The translations under genes and the position numbers were made by a program. A stretch of 64,000 bases of DNA, from the NCBI RefSeq assembly GCF_004682015.1, contig NZ_SMLM01000001.1, forward strand, positions 2,356,001-2,420,000, given 5' to 3'. This stretch comes from Ramlibacter henchirensis (GTDB lineage: Bacteria > Pseudomonadota > Gammaproteobacteria > Burkholderiales > Burkholderiaceae_C). Below are positions 45,637-53,626 of this stretch, in pieces (the first letter of the stretch is position 1; each line of letters begins with the position of its first letter). The notes under the pieces are model-generated. The model did no database searches, was not told the DNA's origin, and was given only the letters and a program-made list of their open reading frames with translations.

Positions 45637-47061
45637 GTGCCCACCGCTCCCACCCTTCCCGAGCGGCTCGACCGCCTGCCGTGGTCGCGCTGGCACTGGC
45701 GCGTGGTGATGGCGCTCGGCGTCGCGTGGATGCTCGATGGCCTCGAAGTCACGATCGTCGGCTCGGTGGGCAGCGTGCTGCAGCGGTCCGACACGCTGGG
45801 GCTGAGCACGGTGGAAGTCGGCTGGGCCGGATCGCTCTACGTCGGTGGCGCGGTGCTGGGCGCACTGGTGTTCGGCCGGCTGGCGGACCGGCTTGGCCGC
45901 AAGCGGCTGTTCCTCTGGACGCTGGCGATCTACATGGCCGCCACGGTGGCCACGGCTTTCAGCGGCGGCTTCGCTTCATTCGGCTTCTGGCGCTTCGTCA
46001 CCGGTTTCGGGATCGGCGGGGAATACGCGGCCATCAACTCCGCCATCGACGAGCTGATCCCGGCCCGCGTTCGCGGCCGCGTCAGCCTCGCGATCAACGG
46101 CAGCTTCTGGATCGGCGCGGCGCTCGGTGCGCTGCTGAGCCTGGGGCTGCTGGATGCGCGCATCCTCGGTCCGCAATTGGGCTGGCGCGTTGGCTTCCTG
46201 CTCGGGGCGGTGCTGGCGCTCGCCATCCTGCTGGTGCGGCGCCACGTGCCCGAAAGCCCGCGCTGGCTGCTGACGCAGGGGCGCGTGCAGGAAGCCGAAC
46301 GCATCGTCGCGGACATCGAAGCGGCCGCCGGGGTGCGGTCACCGGAACCGGCGCGTGAAGCATCCGTCGACCGGCCGCCTTCCGCACTTCCGACGCTGCG
46401 CCAGGTCGCGCAGGTGCTCGTGCGCCGCTATCCGCACCGCAGCGCCGTCGTCCTGGCGCTGATGGTGTCGCAGGCCTTCTTCTACAACGCCATCTTCTTC
46501 ACCTACTCGCTGGTGCTCACGCGCTTCTACGGAGTCGACGAAGCGCGCGTCGGGCTGTTCATCGTCCCGTTCGCGGTGGGCAACGTGCTCGGCCCGCTGG
46601 TGCTCGGACCGCTGTTCGACCGGCTGGGGCGCCGCCGCATGATCACGGCGACCTATGCCCTGTCCGGCGTTGCGCTCGCGGCCACCGGCGTCGGGTTCCT
46701 GGTCGGCGCGCTCGATGCGACGACGCAGACGCTCGCCTGGTCGGCCGTGTTCTTCCTCGCTTCCGCCGCGGCCAGTTCCGCCTACCTCACGGTGAGCGAA
46801 GTGTTCCCGCTGGAGATGCGGGCGCTGGCGATCTCGCTCTTCTATGCCGTGGGCACCGGCATCGGCGGCTTCGCGGCGCCGGCGCTCTTCGGAATGCTGG
46901 TCGCGAGCGGCAGCCGGGTGAACGTGTTCGCGGGATATCTCTTCGGCGCAGTGCTGGTGCTGGTCGCCGCGGCGATCGCGTGGCGGCATGCGGTCGATGC
47001 GGAGCGAAAGCCGCTGGAGGAAGTGGCGCCGCCGCTGGGGCTCAGCCGGGACGCAGGGTGA
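45637..47061 (+). CDS. MFS transporter (sugar/aromatic-acid porter type)
   Basis: A 474-residue inner-membrane transporter with 12 predicted membrane segments. Visible MFS motifs are GRLADRLGRKRLF after TM2 and DRLGRRRMI after TM8, and the N-terminal MLDGLEVTIVG is typical of the AAHS/sugar-porter groups. A cytoplasmic loop of about 60 residues separates the halves. GTG at 45637 is preferred over GTG 45628 because of the -10 hexamer. The substrate is unknown. Its end overlaps the convergent GFA gene by 20 bases. Confidence 0.87.
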   Translation: MPTAPTLPERLDRLPWSRWHWRVVMALGVAWMLDGLEVTIVGSVGSVLQRSDTLGLSTVEVGWAGSLYVGGAVLGALVFGRLADRLGRKRLFLWTLAIYMAATVATAFSGGFASFGFWRFVTGFGIGGEYAAINSAIDELIPARVRGRVSLAINGSFWIGAALGALLSLGLLDARILGPQLGWRVGFLLGAVLALAILLVRRHVPESPRWLLTQGRVQEAERIVADIEAAAGVRSPEPAREASVDRPPSALPTLRQVAQVLVRRYPHRSAVVLALMVSQAFFYNAIFFTYSLVLTRFYGVDEARVGLFIVPFAVGNVLGPLVLGPLFDRLGRRRMITATYALSGVALAATGVGFLVGALDATTQTLAWSAVFFLASAAASSAYLTVSEVFPLEMRALAISLFYAVGTGIGGFAAPALFGMLVASGSRVNVFAGYLFGAVLVLVAAAIAWRHAVDAERKPLEEVAPPLGLSRDAG

Positions 47062-47452
47062 CGTGCACCGGCAGGCTCTCCAGGTCCTCGGCCCAGTGCA
47101 GCCGGCTTCGGCCGAAGGTGTGGTCCGTTGGCGGCACCGCCTCGGGTTCGTCCAGGCTGCAGATCGTCACGTCGATCTCGTCGGCGCCATCGAGCTGGTA
47201 CGTCAACGGCGTGCCACATGCGCCGCAGAACGTGCGCGACGCCTTGCCGCTGGAGCGATAGCGCTGCGGCGTGCCCTGCACGAACCGGAACTCGCCCGCG
47301 CGAACGGTGAACCACGCGAGCATCGGCGCGCCGCTCACGCGGCGGCAGTCGGTGCAATGGCAGACAGTTGCGTGGTACGGCTGGCCGTTTGCTTCGTAGC
47401 GCACCTGGCCGCAGTGGCAGCCGCCGCTCAGGGCGAGTGTGGACTTCACCAT
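47042..47452 (-). CDS. GFA-family (glutathione-dependent formaldehyde-activating enzyme-like) zinc protein
   Basis: A 136-residue cysteine-rich protein with the GFA fold. The zinc cysteines lie in SGGCHCGQVRYEA, CHCTDCRRVSG and TFCGACGTPL. The founding member, Gfa, was linked to S-hydroxymethylglutathione formation, but most homologues have no known function. The ATG overlaps the folB stop by 7 bases (same direction). Confidence 0.9.
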   Translation of the reverse strand: MVKSTLALSGGCHCGQVRYEANGQPYHATVCHCTDCRRVSGAPMLAWFTVRAGEFRFVQGTPQRYRSSGKASRTFCGACGTPLTYQLDGADEIDVTICSLDEPEAVPPTDHTFGRSRLHWAEDLESLPVHVTLRPG

Positions 47453-47817
47453 TGGCCGGTCTCCACCCGTATGGCGACTTCGCAGTCGTCGAAGATTTCC
47501 AGCTTCACGATCATCACCCGCACGCCCAGCACGCCGGGCAGTTGCATCAGCCGGTGCGCCAGCTTGCCGATCAGGCTCTCCAGCAGGTTCACGTGCTCCG
47601 CGGTGCACTCGTCGATGATGATGCGGCGCACCTTGCGGTAGTCCAGCACGTGCAGGATGTCGTCGTCGCGCGGCAGCAGGGGCTGGGTGCCGAGGTTGAG
47701 TTCGGCATCGACCTGGATCGGTTGCGGCGCGCCCTTCTCGTGCTCCAGGATGCCCAGGTTGGCGTCAAAGCGCAGCCCGGTGAGGGTGAGGATCTGCGTG
47801 CCGGCGGCCTTGGCCAT
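47446..47817 (-). CDS. folB: Dihydroneopterin aldolase
   Basis: Folate pathway enzyme that splits dihydroneopterin, 123 residues. Family signs are LTGLRFDANLGILEHEK near the start, LDYRKVRRII, and the C-terminal GVRVMIVKLEIFDDCEVAIR. It lies 20 bases downstream of the SDR gene, which looks like a pteridine reductase, so the two probably act together on pterins. Confidence 0.92.
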   Translation of the reverse strand: MAKAAGTQILTLTGLRFDANLGILEHEKGAPQPIQVDAELNLGTQPLLPRDDDILHVLDYRKVRRIIIDECTAEHVNLLESLIGKLAHRLMQLPGVLGVRVMIVKLEIFDDCEVAIRVETGQW

Positions 47818-47837
47818 GTGGTCGTCCCCGGGCGCTT

Positions 47838-48614
47838 TCACATCAGCGAGAAGTCGCGGTCGAACTTCATCAGGTGCTGGCCGCCGTCCACCAGCAGCGT
47901 GGTGCCGGTGATGGAGCGGTTCTCCAGCGCGAAGCGCACCGCCCCGGCGACGTCTTCCGCGGTGGACGAGCGCCCGAGCGGCGACAGCCGGTGCAGCCGC
48001 TCGAACTTCTCCTGCGACAGCATGTGGCTGGTGAGCGTGAGCCCGGGCGCCACGCCCACGACGCGAAGCTCCGGCGCGAGCGCCTGCGCGAGCAGCGTCG
48101 TGGCCGCTTCGAGCGCAGCCTTCGACAGTGTGTAGCTGAAGAAATCCGGATTCGGGTTCCACAGTTTCTGGTCCAGCAGGTTCACGACCACGCCTTCGCC
48201 CGAACGCTCCTGCACATGGCGGTGCAGCGCCTGCGCCAGCACCACGGGCGCCGCCGTGTTGGCGAGCAGGTGCGATTGCAGCCGGGCGTAATCGAAGCTG
48301 TCTGCGCTGTCGTGCTCGAAGAGCGATGCGTTGTTGACCACGGCGTCGACGGGACCGAGCTGCGAGACCACCGCGGGCAGCAGTGCGCGCACTTCATCCT
48401 CGCGCGACAGGTCCGCGGCGAACGCCGCGAAGCGCGATCCCACGGCTCCTCGCGCTTCACAGTCCGCCACCGTCTGCTGCGCCTCCACCGCCGAGCGCCG
48501 GTAGTGCACCGCCACCTGCCAGCCCGCAGAGGCCAGCGCGAGCGCGATCTCGCGGCCCAGCCGGCGGCCGGCGCCGGTGACCAGGGCGGTGCGGGGGCGA
48601 GCGGTCGTGTTCAC
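47838..48614 (-). CDS. Short-chain dehydrogenase, pteridine-reductase-like (FolM type)
   Basis: A 258-residue Rossmann-fold SDR. The cofactor loop is TGAGRRLGRE, which matches the TGxxxRxG variant of FolM and pteridine reductase PTR1 rather than the usual TGxxxGxG. NNAS, the active-site YTLSKAALE and the tail DGGQHLM follow. It would reduce dihydrofolate or dihydromonapterin. Its GTG start at 48614 is 7 bases beyond GATTGT on this strand, so it may be leaderless. It is followed by folB. Confidence 0.86.
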   Translation of the reverse strand: MNTTARPRTALVTGAGRRLGREIALALASAGWQVAVHYRRSAVEAQQTVADCEARGAVGSRFAAFAADLSREDEVRALLPAVVSQLGPVDAVVNNASLFEHDSADSFDYARLQSHLLANTAAPVVLAQALHRHVQERSGEGVVVNLLDQKLWNPNPDFFSYTLSKAALEAATTLLAQALAPELRVVGVAPGLTLTSHMLSQEKFERLHRLSPLGRSSTAEDVAGAVRFALENRSITGTTLLVDGGQHLMKFDRDFSLM

Positions 48615-48631
48615 GGGAGGACAATCGTGGG
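48615..48631. promoter_or_regulatory. Symmetric divergent promoter for leaderless genes
   Basis: Only 17 bases separate the GTG of the SDR gene (48614, minus) from the GTG of midA (48632, plus). The heptamer GACAATC in the middle reads as GACAAT to the right and GATTGT to the left. Each hexamer ends exactly 7 bases before its own GTG. Confidence 0.5.
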
Positions 48632-49726
48632 GTGAATCCCCAAGCAGGCAGTGTAACGAGCGCCCTCGGCGCGCTGATCGCCCAGGCCATCTCCCGCGGG
48701 GGCGGATGGCTTCCGTTCGACCGCTTCATGGCGCTGGCGCTGTACGCGCCCGGCCTGGGCTACTACTCGAACGCCTCGCGCAAGTTCGGCGCGATGCCGT
48801 CGTCGGGCAGCGATTTCGTCACCGCGCCGGAGCTGACGCCGCTGTTCGGCCGGGCTCTTGCGCGGCAGCTGCAGCAGGCGCTCGAGGCTTCGGGCACCGA
48901 TGACGTCTGGGAGTTCGGCGCCGGCTCCGGTGCGCTGGGGGAGCAACTGCTCGGCGCACTTGGTGATCGCGTGCGCGCCTACACCATCGTCGATCTCTCC
49001 GGCAGCCTTCGGGAGCGCCAGCGCAATCGGCTGGCCGGCTTCGGCGACAAGGTGCGCTGGGTCGACGAACTCCCGGAACAGATTCGCGGGGTGATCGTCG
49101 GCAACGAGGTGCTCGACGCGATGCCGGTGAAGCTGCTGCAGCGCCGCTCGGGCGCGTGGCACGAGCGCGGCGTTGTCGCGACCAACGGTGGCTTCCGGTT
49201 CGAGGACCGCGCGACGGATCTGCGGCCACCGGTCGAGATCGAGGGCACGCACGATTACCTCACCGAGATCCACCCGCAGGCCCGGGCCTTCATCCGCACG
49301 CTGGCGGACCGGCTCGAGGCCGGGGCCGCCTTCTTCCTCGACTACGGGTTTCCGGAGCGCGAGTACTGGCATGCGCAGCGCCACATGGGCACGCTGATGT
49401 GCCACCGCGGCCACCTGGCAGATCCCGATCCGCTGGCCGACGTGGGCGAGAAGGACATCACGGCCCACGTCGATTTCACCGGCATCGCGGTGGCCGCGCA
49501 GGAGTCCGGCTTGAACCTGCTGGGCTACACCAGCCAGGCGCATTTCCTCTTCAACTGCGGATTGCTGGAGCTGGCGGGCGGCGCATCGCCGCGCGAGAAC
49601 GCGGCGATGCAGAAGCTGGTGAACGAACATGAGATGGGCGAGCTGTTCAAGGTCATCGGCTTTGCGAAGGGCGGTTACTGGGACGCGATCGGCTTCGCCC
49701 GCGGCGACCGCACGGACCGGCTCTGA
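48632..49726 (+). CDS. MidA/NDUFAF7-type protein-arginine methyltransferase family protein
   Basis: A 364-residue SAM-dependent methyltransferase of the DUF185 family, related to mitochondrial complex I assembly factor NDUFAF7. Hallmarks are MALALYAPGLGYYSN, the SAM motif VWEFGAGSGALGEQL, NEVLDAMPV and FLDYGFPEREYWH. The GTG at 48632 lacks a ribosome binding site and has a -10 7 bases away. In proteobacteria its target is not established. It may methylate a complex I subunit by analogy. Confidence 0.88.
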   Translation: MNPQAGSVTSALGALIAQAISRGGGWLPFDRFMALALYAPGLGYYSNASRKFGAMPSSGSDFVTAPELTPLFGRALARQLQQALEASGTDDVWEFGAGSGALGEQLLGALGDRVRAYTIVDLSGSLRERQRNRLAGFGDKVRWVDELPEQIRGVIVGNEVLDAMPVKLLQRRSGAWHERGVVATNGGFRFEDRATDLRPPVEIEGTHDYLTEIHPQARAFIRTLADRLEAGAAFFLDYGFPEREYWHAQRHMGTLMCHRGHLADPDPLADVGEKDITAHVDFTGIAVAAQESGLNLLGYTSQAHFLFNCGLLELAGGASPRENAAMQKLVNEHEMGELFKVIGFAKGGYWDAIGFARGDRTDRL

Positions 49727-49754
49727 GCCGCTCACGGCGCCCGTTGCTTCGACC

Positions 49755-49760
49755 TACACT
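49755..49760 (+). promoter_or_regulatory. -10 hexamer for a probable leaderless transcript
   Basis: TACACT ends 7 bases before the ATG at 49767, with no ribosome binding site. Confidence 0.48.
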
Positions 49761-49766
49761 GCCCGC

Positions 49767-49961
49767 ATGATCCGCTGGTTCCTCGTCGTCTTCCTCGCCC
49801 TGATGCTGATCAGCTGGCTGACTCCGCTGCTGCAGCGCCTGGGCTTCGGCAAGCTGCCGGGCGACCTGCGCTTCAGGTTGTTCGGCCGCGAGTGGTTCGT
49901 GCCGCTCGCCTCCACCCTGCTGCTCAGCATGCTTGCCGCCGGCATCGCCCGGCTGATCTGA
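49767..49961 (+). CDS. DUF2905-type small membrane protein
   Basis: A 64-residue protein with two membrane helices (about residues 3-18 and 45-62) joined by a basic loop. The loop carries the family pattern LGKLPGDL-like (FGKLPGDLRF). DUF2905 members are small conserved inner-membrane proteins of unknown function. It is followed 10 bases later by the ROK kinase. Confidence 0.85.
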   Translation: MIRWFLVVFLALMLISWLTPLLQRLGFGKLPGDLRFRLFGREWFVPLASTLLLSMLAAGIARLI

Positions 49962-49971
49962 ACCGCACCGC

Positions 49972-50895
49972 ATGAAAGCCTGCATCGACATCGGCGGCAC
50001 CAAGGTGGCCGTCAGCCTGAACGACGGCGCCGGCCTGGAGCTGATCGCGCGGCGGAGCGAGCCCACCGCGAAGACAGGAAACAACGACGCGCTGGCCGTC
50101 CAGTTGCTGCGGATGGTCGACGAGGCCTGTGCCGAGGCCGGCGTGCCGGCTGAGCACGTGCAATGCGCGGGCGTGTCCTCCTGCGGGCCGTTCGTGGTGG
50201 TGGGCGGGCGCATCGAACTGGCCGCGCCCAACATCTGCGGCGGCATCGCCGGCGGCGGGCGCGGGCTGCCGAACGACTGGATGACGGCGCTGCTCGAAGC
50301 ACCGCTGGCGCAGCGCTTTCGCCAGCTGCGCATCGAGAACGACTGCGTGGCCGCGCTCGAAGCCGAGAGGCGCTGGGGCGCGCTGCAGGGCGTGGACGAC
50401 TGCGCCTACGTCACGTGGAGCACCGGCATCGGCACCGGCCTGTGCGTCGACGGGCGCGTGCTGCGCGGCAAGAACGGCAACGCGGGGCATGCGGGTCACA
50501 TGTTCGTGAGCGACAACGACCAGGCGCTGTGCGGCTGCGGGAACCTCGGCGACCTCGAAGCGCTGGTGGCGGGATCCTCGGTGGAGCAGCGCTTCGGCGC
50601 CGACTCCGCGACGCTGCTGCAGCGGGCGAAGGGCGGCGATGCCGCTGCGATCGCGATCGTCGACGACCTTTGCCGGGTGCTGGGGCGGGGCCTCTACAAC
50701 CTGGTGGTCACGCTGGACCTGCGCCGCATCAGCCTGGGCGGCAGCGTGTTCTGGCACAACCGCGAGTACCTGCTGCCGCGCCTGCGGCCGCATGTGGCGG
50801 AGCACATGGAGCCGCTGACGGCGGGATGCGAACTGGTTCCGGCGGGTCTGGAGAACCGCGTGGGCGATTACGCCGCGCTGGCGCTGATCGCGTAG
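49972..50895 (+). CDS. ROK-family sugar kinase
   Basis: A 307-residue ATP-dependent hexose kinase. It has the phosphate-binding loop ACIDIGGTKVAVSL, the ROK zinc motif (AGHMFVS then CGCGNLGDLEAL), and WSTGIGTGLCVDG. The catalytic Asp is in IENDCVAALEAERRWG. Glucokinase or fructokinase/mannokinase activity is likely, but the sugar cannot be fixed from sequence. ATG 10 bases after the DUF2905 gene. Confidence 0.88.
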   Translation: MKACIDIGGTKVAVSLNDGAGLELIARRSEPTAKTGNNDALAVQLLRMVDEACAEAGVPAEHVQCAGVSSCGPFVVVGGRIELAAPNICGGIAGGGRGLPNDWMTALLEAPLAQRFRQLRIENDCVAALEAERRWGALQGVDDCAYVTWSTGIGTGLCVDGRVLRGKNGNAGHAGHMFVSDNDQALCGCGNLGDLEALVAGSSVEQRFGADSATLLQRAKGGDAAAIAIVDDLCRVLGRGLYNLVVTLDLRRISLGGSVFWHNREYLLPRLRPHVAEHMEPLTAGCELVPAGLENRVGDYAALALIA

Positions 50896-50899
50896 CGGG

Positions 50900-51020
50900 T
50901 TTGCTCCCTCTCCCTCTGGGAGAGGGTTGGGGTGAGGGCACGCACGGCGCCAAAACAGCATCGCTGCTATTCGAGCCCCGGAGCGCCCCCACCCTACCCT
51001 CCCCCAGAGGGGGAGGGAAA
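50900..51020. repeat. Compound GC-rich inverted repeat across the cca 3' end
   Basis: Two palindromic units (about 50903-50940 and 50984-51018) face each other around a spacer of about 45 bases. The element lies between the convergent ROK kinase and cca genes. The spacer is the reverse complement of the one at 26620-26667 with a few differences. The stop codon of cca lies inside the right unit. Confidence 0.82.
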
Positions 51021-52244
51021 AGTCATCAGGTATCCCGCCACCGCCTCCACCCGCGCCTGGTGAATCAACTCCCCCACCCGCGGTCCCGCCACTCCCTGCG
51101 CATGCGCCGCCGCGGCAATGTCACTCGTGCTCACCTGCTGCGCCGCGCGCAGCGCACCCAGCAACCGCGCCTTCTGCGCGTACTCGCGCTCCTCCAGCCC
51201 GAGCCGCCCGCGCGCATCGCATTCGCACGCCAGCAGCACGTCCGCGAACCGCTGCGGCTTGCGGAACGCGTCGCAGCGCTCCAGCAGCCGCACCACGGCA
51301 GCCGCGCCGAACTCACTGCTGCGGTGGATGTTCCCGTGCTCGCGCGCGACCACGTCCGCGAGCTCGTTGCATTCGACCGGCACGCGCAGCCGCTGCGACA
51401 CTTTCTTCAGCAAGCGCGCGCTGCGCTCCTCATGGCCGATGTGCTTGGGCAGCACCGACTCCGGCGTCGTGCCCTTGCCCAGGTCGTGCGTGAGGCAGGC
51501 GAAGCGCACCGGCAGGCCGGCCTGCAGACGCGCGCTCATGTCCAGCACCATCATCAGGTGCACGCCGGTGTCGACCTCCGGGTGGTACTCGACGCGCTGC
51601 GGCACGCCCCAGAGGCGATCGACCTCGGGCAGCAGCCGCTCGAGCGCGCCGCATTCGCGCAGCACTTCGAACATGCGCGAGGGCCGGTGCTCCATCAGCC
51701 CGCGCGAAAGCTCCTGCCACACCCGCTCGGGCACCAGCGCATCGGCTTCGCCGGCTTCCACCATCGCGCGCATCAGCTCCAGCGTCTCGGGCGCCACGCT
51801 GAAGTCGGCGAAGCGCGCAGCGAACCGCGCCAGCCGCAGGATGCGCACCGGGTCCTCGCGAAAGGCATCGGTGACGTGGCGCAGCACGCGCGCGCGCAGG
51901 TCCATCTGGCCGCCGAAGGGATCGATCAGCCGGCCGTGGCCGTCCTGCGCCATGGCGTTGATCGTGAGGTCGCGCCGCGCCAGGTCCTCTTCGAGCGTGA
52001 CGCCCGGCTCGGCGTGAAAGGCGAACCCGTGGTAGCCGCGCCCGGTCTTGCGCTCGGTGCGCGCGAGCGCGTATTCCTCGCGCGTCTCGGGATGCAGGAA
52101 CACCGGGAAGTCGCGGCCGACGGGCAGGTAGCCCGCCATGACCATCTCCTCCGGCGTGGCGCCGACGACGACCCAGTCGCGGTCGTTCACCGGCAGCCCC
52201 AGCAGCGCATCGCGGACCGCTCCACCCACCATGTACGTCTGCAT
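50994..52244 (-). CDS. cca: Multifunctional CCA-adding enzyme
   Basis: Adds and repairs the 3' CCA of tRNAs; the long form also carries an HD phosphatase domain. The nucleotidyltransferase core has MVGGAVRDALLG and RDWVVVGA, and RRDLTINAMA is present. The HD metal site is visible in LTHDLGKG. Length is 416 residues. The last residues FPSPSGGG are encoded by the repeat element, which also provides the TAG stop. ATG at 52244; TACACT on this strand ends 7 bases upstream, again consistent with a leaderless mRNA. Confidence 0.96.
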   Translation of the reverse strand: MQTYMVGGAVRDALLGLPVNDRDWVVVGATPEEMVMAGYLPVGRDFPVFLHPETREEYALARTERKTGRGYHGFAFHAEPGVTLEEDLARRDLTINAMAQDGHGRLIDPFGGQMDLRARVLRHVTDAFREDPVRILRLARFAARFADFSVAPETLELMRAMVEAGEADALVPERVWQELSRGLMEHRPSRMFEVLRECGALERLLPEVDRLWGVPQRVEYHPEVDTGVHLMMVLDMSARLQAGLPVRFACLTHDLGKGTTPESVLPKHIGHEERSARLLKKVSQRLRVPVECNELADVVAREHGNIHRSSEFGAAAVVRLLERCDAFRKPQRFADVLLACECDARGRLGLEEREYAQKARLLGALRAAQQVSTSDIAAAAHAQGVAGPRVGELIHQARVEAVAGYLMTFPSPSGGG

Positions 52245-52250
52245 GGCGGC

Positions 52251-52256
52251 AGTGTA
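52251..52256 (-). promoter_or_regulatory. -10 hexamer for a probable leaderless cca transcript
   Basis: TACACT on the minus strand ends 7 bases before the cca ATG at 52244, with no ribosome binding site. Confidence 0.48.
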
Positions 52257-52321
52257 AGCCGCACCTCTGCGGCGCGGACCCGGGCAACCGCTCGGTCAGG
52301 CTTGCGCGGAAGCGGGCGCCG

Positions 52322-53005
52322 TTATCGCGCCGTGCGGTAGGGCTCGTCGAACGGCACGAAGTCCTTCTCCGCCAGCGCGTCGTCGATCCAGGCCTTCACG
52401 CCCGGCAGGGCGCAGATGCGGCGGATGTAGTCGGTGATGGGGCCGGGCACGGGCAGCGCGTAGTTGCGCAGCCGCATGCACACCGGCGCGTAGAACGCAT
52501 CGGCGATGCTGAACTCGCCGAACAGCATCGGCCCGCCGTGCTGCTGCAGCAACTCGCTCCACATGGCCACGATGCGCTGCACGTCGCCGCGCACGCCCGG
52601 CTGGTCGCGCCACACCAGCGCGCCGATCTGCGGCAGGCAGGCCTCGATGTTCATCGGGCAGTGGTTGCGCAGCGCGGAGAAGCCCGAGTGCATCTCGGCG
52701 CAGGCGCTGCGGGCCCGGGCGCGGGCCCGGGTCTCCTTCGGCCAGAGTTGCTTGTCCGCAAAGCGCTCCGCGAGGTACTCCGCGATGGCCAGCGAGTCCC
52801 ACACGGCCAGGCCCTCGTCGACCAGCACCGGCACCTTCCCGGCCGGATTGATCTGCGCGATGGACTGCTTGAACTGCGACCCGGTGTCGAACGAGTCGAA
52901 GCGGACCTTCACCTCCTCGAACGGGATGCCCGACTGACGCATCAGCACCCACGGGCGCATCGACCAGGAGGAGTAGTTCTTGTTGCCGATGTAGAGCTTG
53001 AGCAT
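52322..53005 (-). CDS. Glutathione S-transferase
   Basis: A 227-residue cytosolic GST. The N-terminal thioredoxin-like domain reads LYIGNKNYSSWSMRPW and contains the conserved NPAGKVPVL and WDSLAIAEYLAER. The C-terminal helical domain follows with FGEFSIADAFYAPV. The Ser in YSSWS is the likely catalytic residue. The substrate is unknown. The gap to cca (77 bases) holds nothing notable other than the cca promoter. Confidence 0.93.
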   Translation of the reverse strand: MLKLYIGNKNYSSWSMRPWVLMRQSGIPFEEVKVRFDSFDTGSQFKQSIAQINPAGKVPVLVDEGLAVWDSLAIAEYLAERFADKQLWPKETRARARARSACAEMHSGFSALRNHCPMNIEACLPQIGALVWRDQPGVRGDVQRIVAMWSELLQQHGGPMLFGEFSIADAFYAPVCMRLRNYALPVPGPITDYIRRICALPGVKAWIDDALAEKDFVPFDEPYRTAR

Positions 53006-53088
53006 GGCGGTCCCCGCAGTGGAAGTGGCAGCGATGCTAGCCGCGGGCCTGCGCGCGATTGATGCGCAATGGCCCGGGCATTGATGCG

Positions 53089-53619
53089 TCAGCGGCCGCC
53101 GTCGCGTTCGTCCGGCGTGACGATGCGCTGCTGCCGGTGGCGGTTGTCGAAGAAGCGACGCAGCGGCGCTTCCATCATCAGGATGCCCAGCGCGAGCAGG
53201 GTGCTGAGCACCGCGGTGGCGTCGCGGCCCAGCCCCGCGGCCATGCCGATGGCGGCGATCATCCAGAGGCTGGCCGAGGTGGTGAGGCCCTGCACCTGCT
53301 CCTCGTGGGCCGCCTTCAGGATGGCGCCGGCGCACAGGAAGCCGACGCCGGCCAGCAAGCCCTGGATCACGCGGCTGAGGTCTTCCAGCTCGATCCCGGC
53401 CTGCATCGGGATCAGCACGAAGAGGGCCGAGCCCAGCGCCACCAGCATGTGGGTGCGCAGGCCCGCCGCCTTGCCGGCCAGTTCACGCTCCAGCCCCACC
53501 AGCGCGCCGAGGAGGGCGGCGAGCAGCAGCCGCACGATCACGCGCGTGAGCTGCTCCAGGTCGGGGATGTCGGAAAACTCGGCGGCGATGGTCGCGGCGA
53601 TCGTGTCCCAGGCGTTCAT
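53089..53619 (-). CDS. MgtC/SapB-family membrane protein
   Basis: A 176-residue inner-membrane protein with four membrane helices in the first 140 residues. The family segment is LLLAALLGALVGLERELAGKAAGLRTHMLVALGSA, shortened here to its first and last parts. MgtC in Salmonella supports growth in low Mg2+ and inside macrophages; most homologues are uncharacterised. Located 7 bases after the lytic transglycosylase, so probably co-transcribed with it. Confidence 0.9.
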   Translation of the reverse strand: MNAWDTIAATIAAEFSDIPDLEQLTRVIVRLLLAALLGALVGLERELAGKAAGLRTHMLVALGSALFVLIPMQAGIELEDLSRVIQGLLAGVGFLCAGAILKAAHEEQVQGLTTSASLWMIAAIGMAAGLGRDATAVLSTLLALGILMMEAPLRRFFDNRHRQQRIVTPDERDGGR

Positions 53620-53626
53620 CGTGTCG

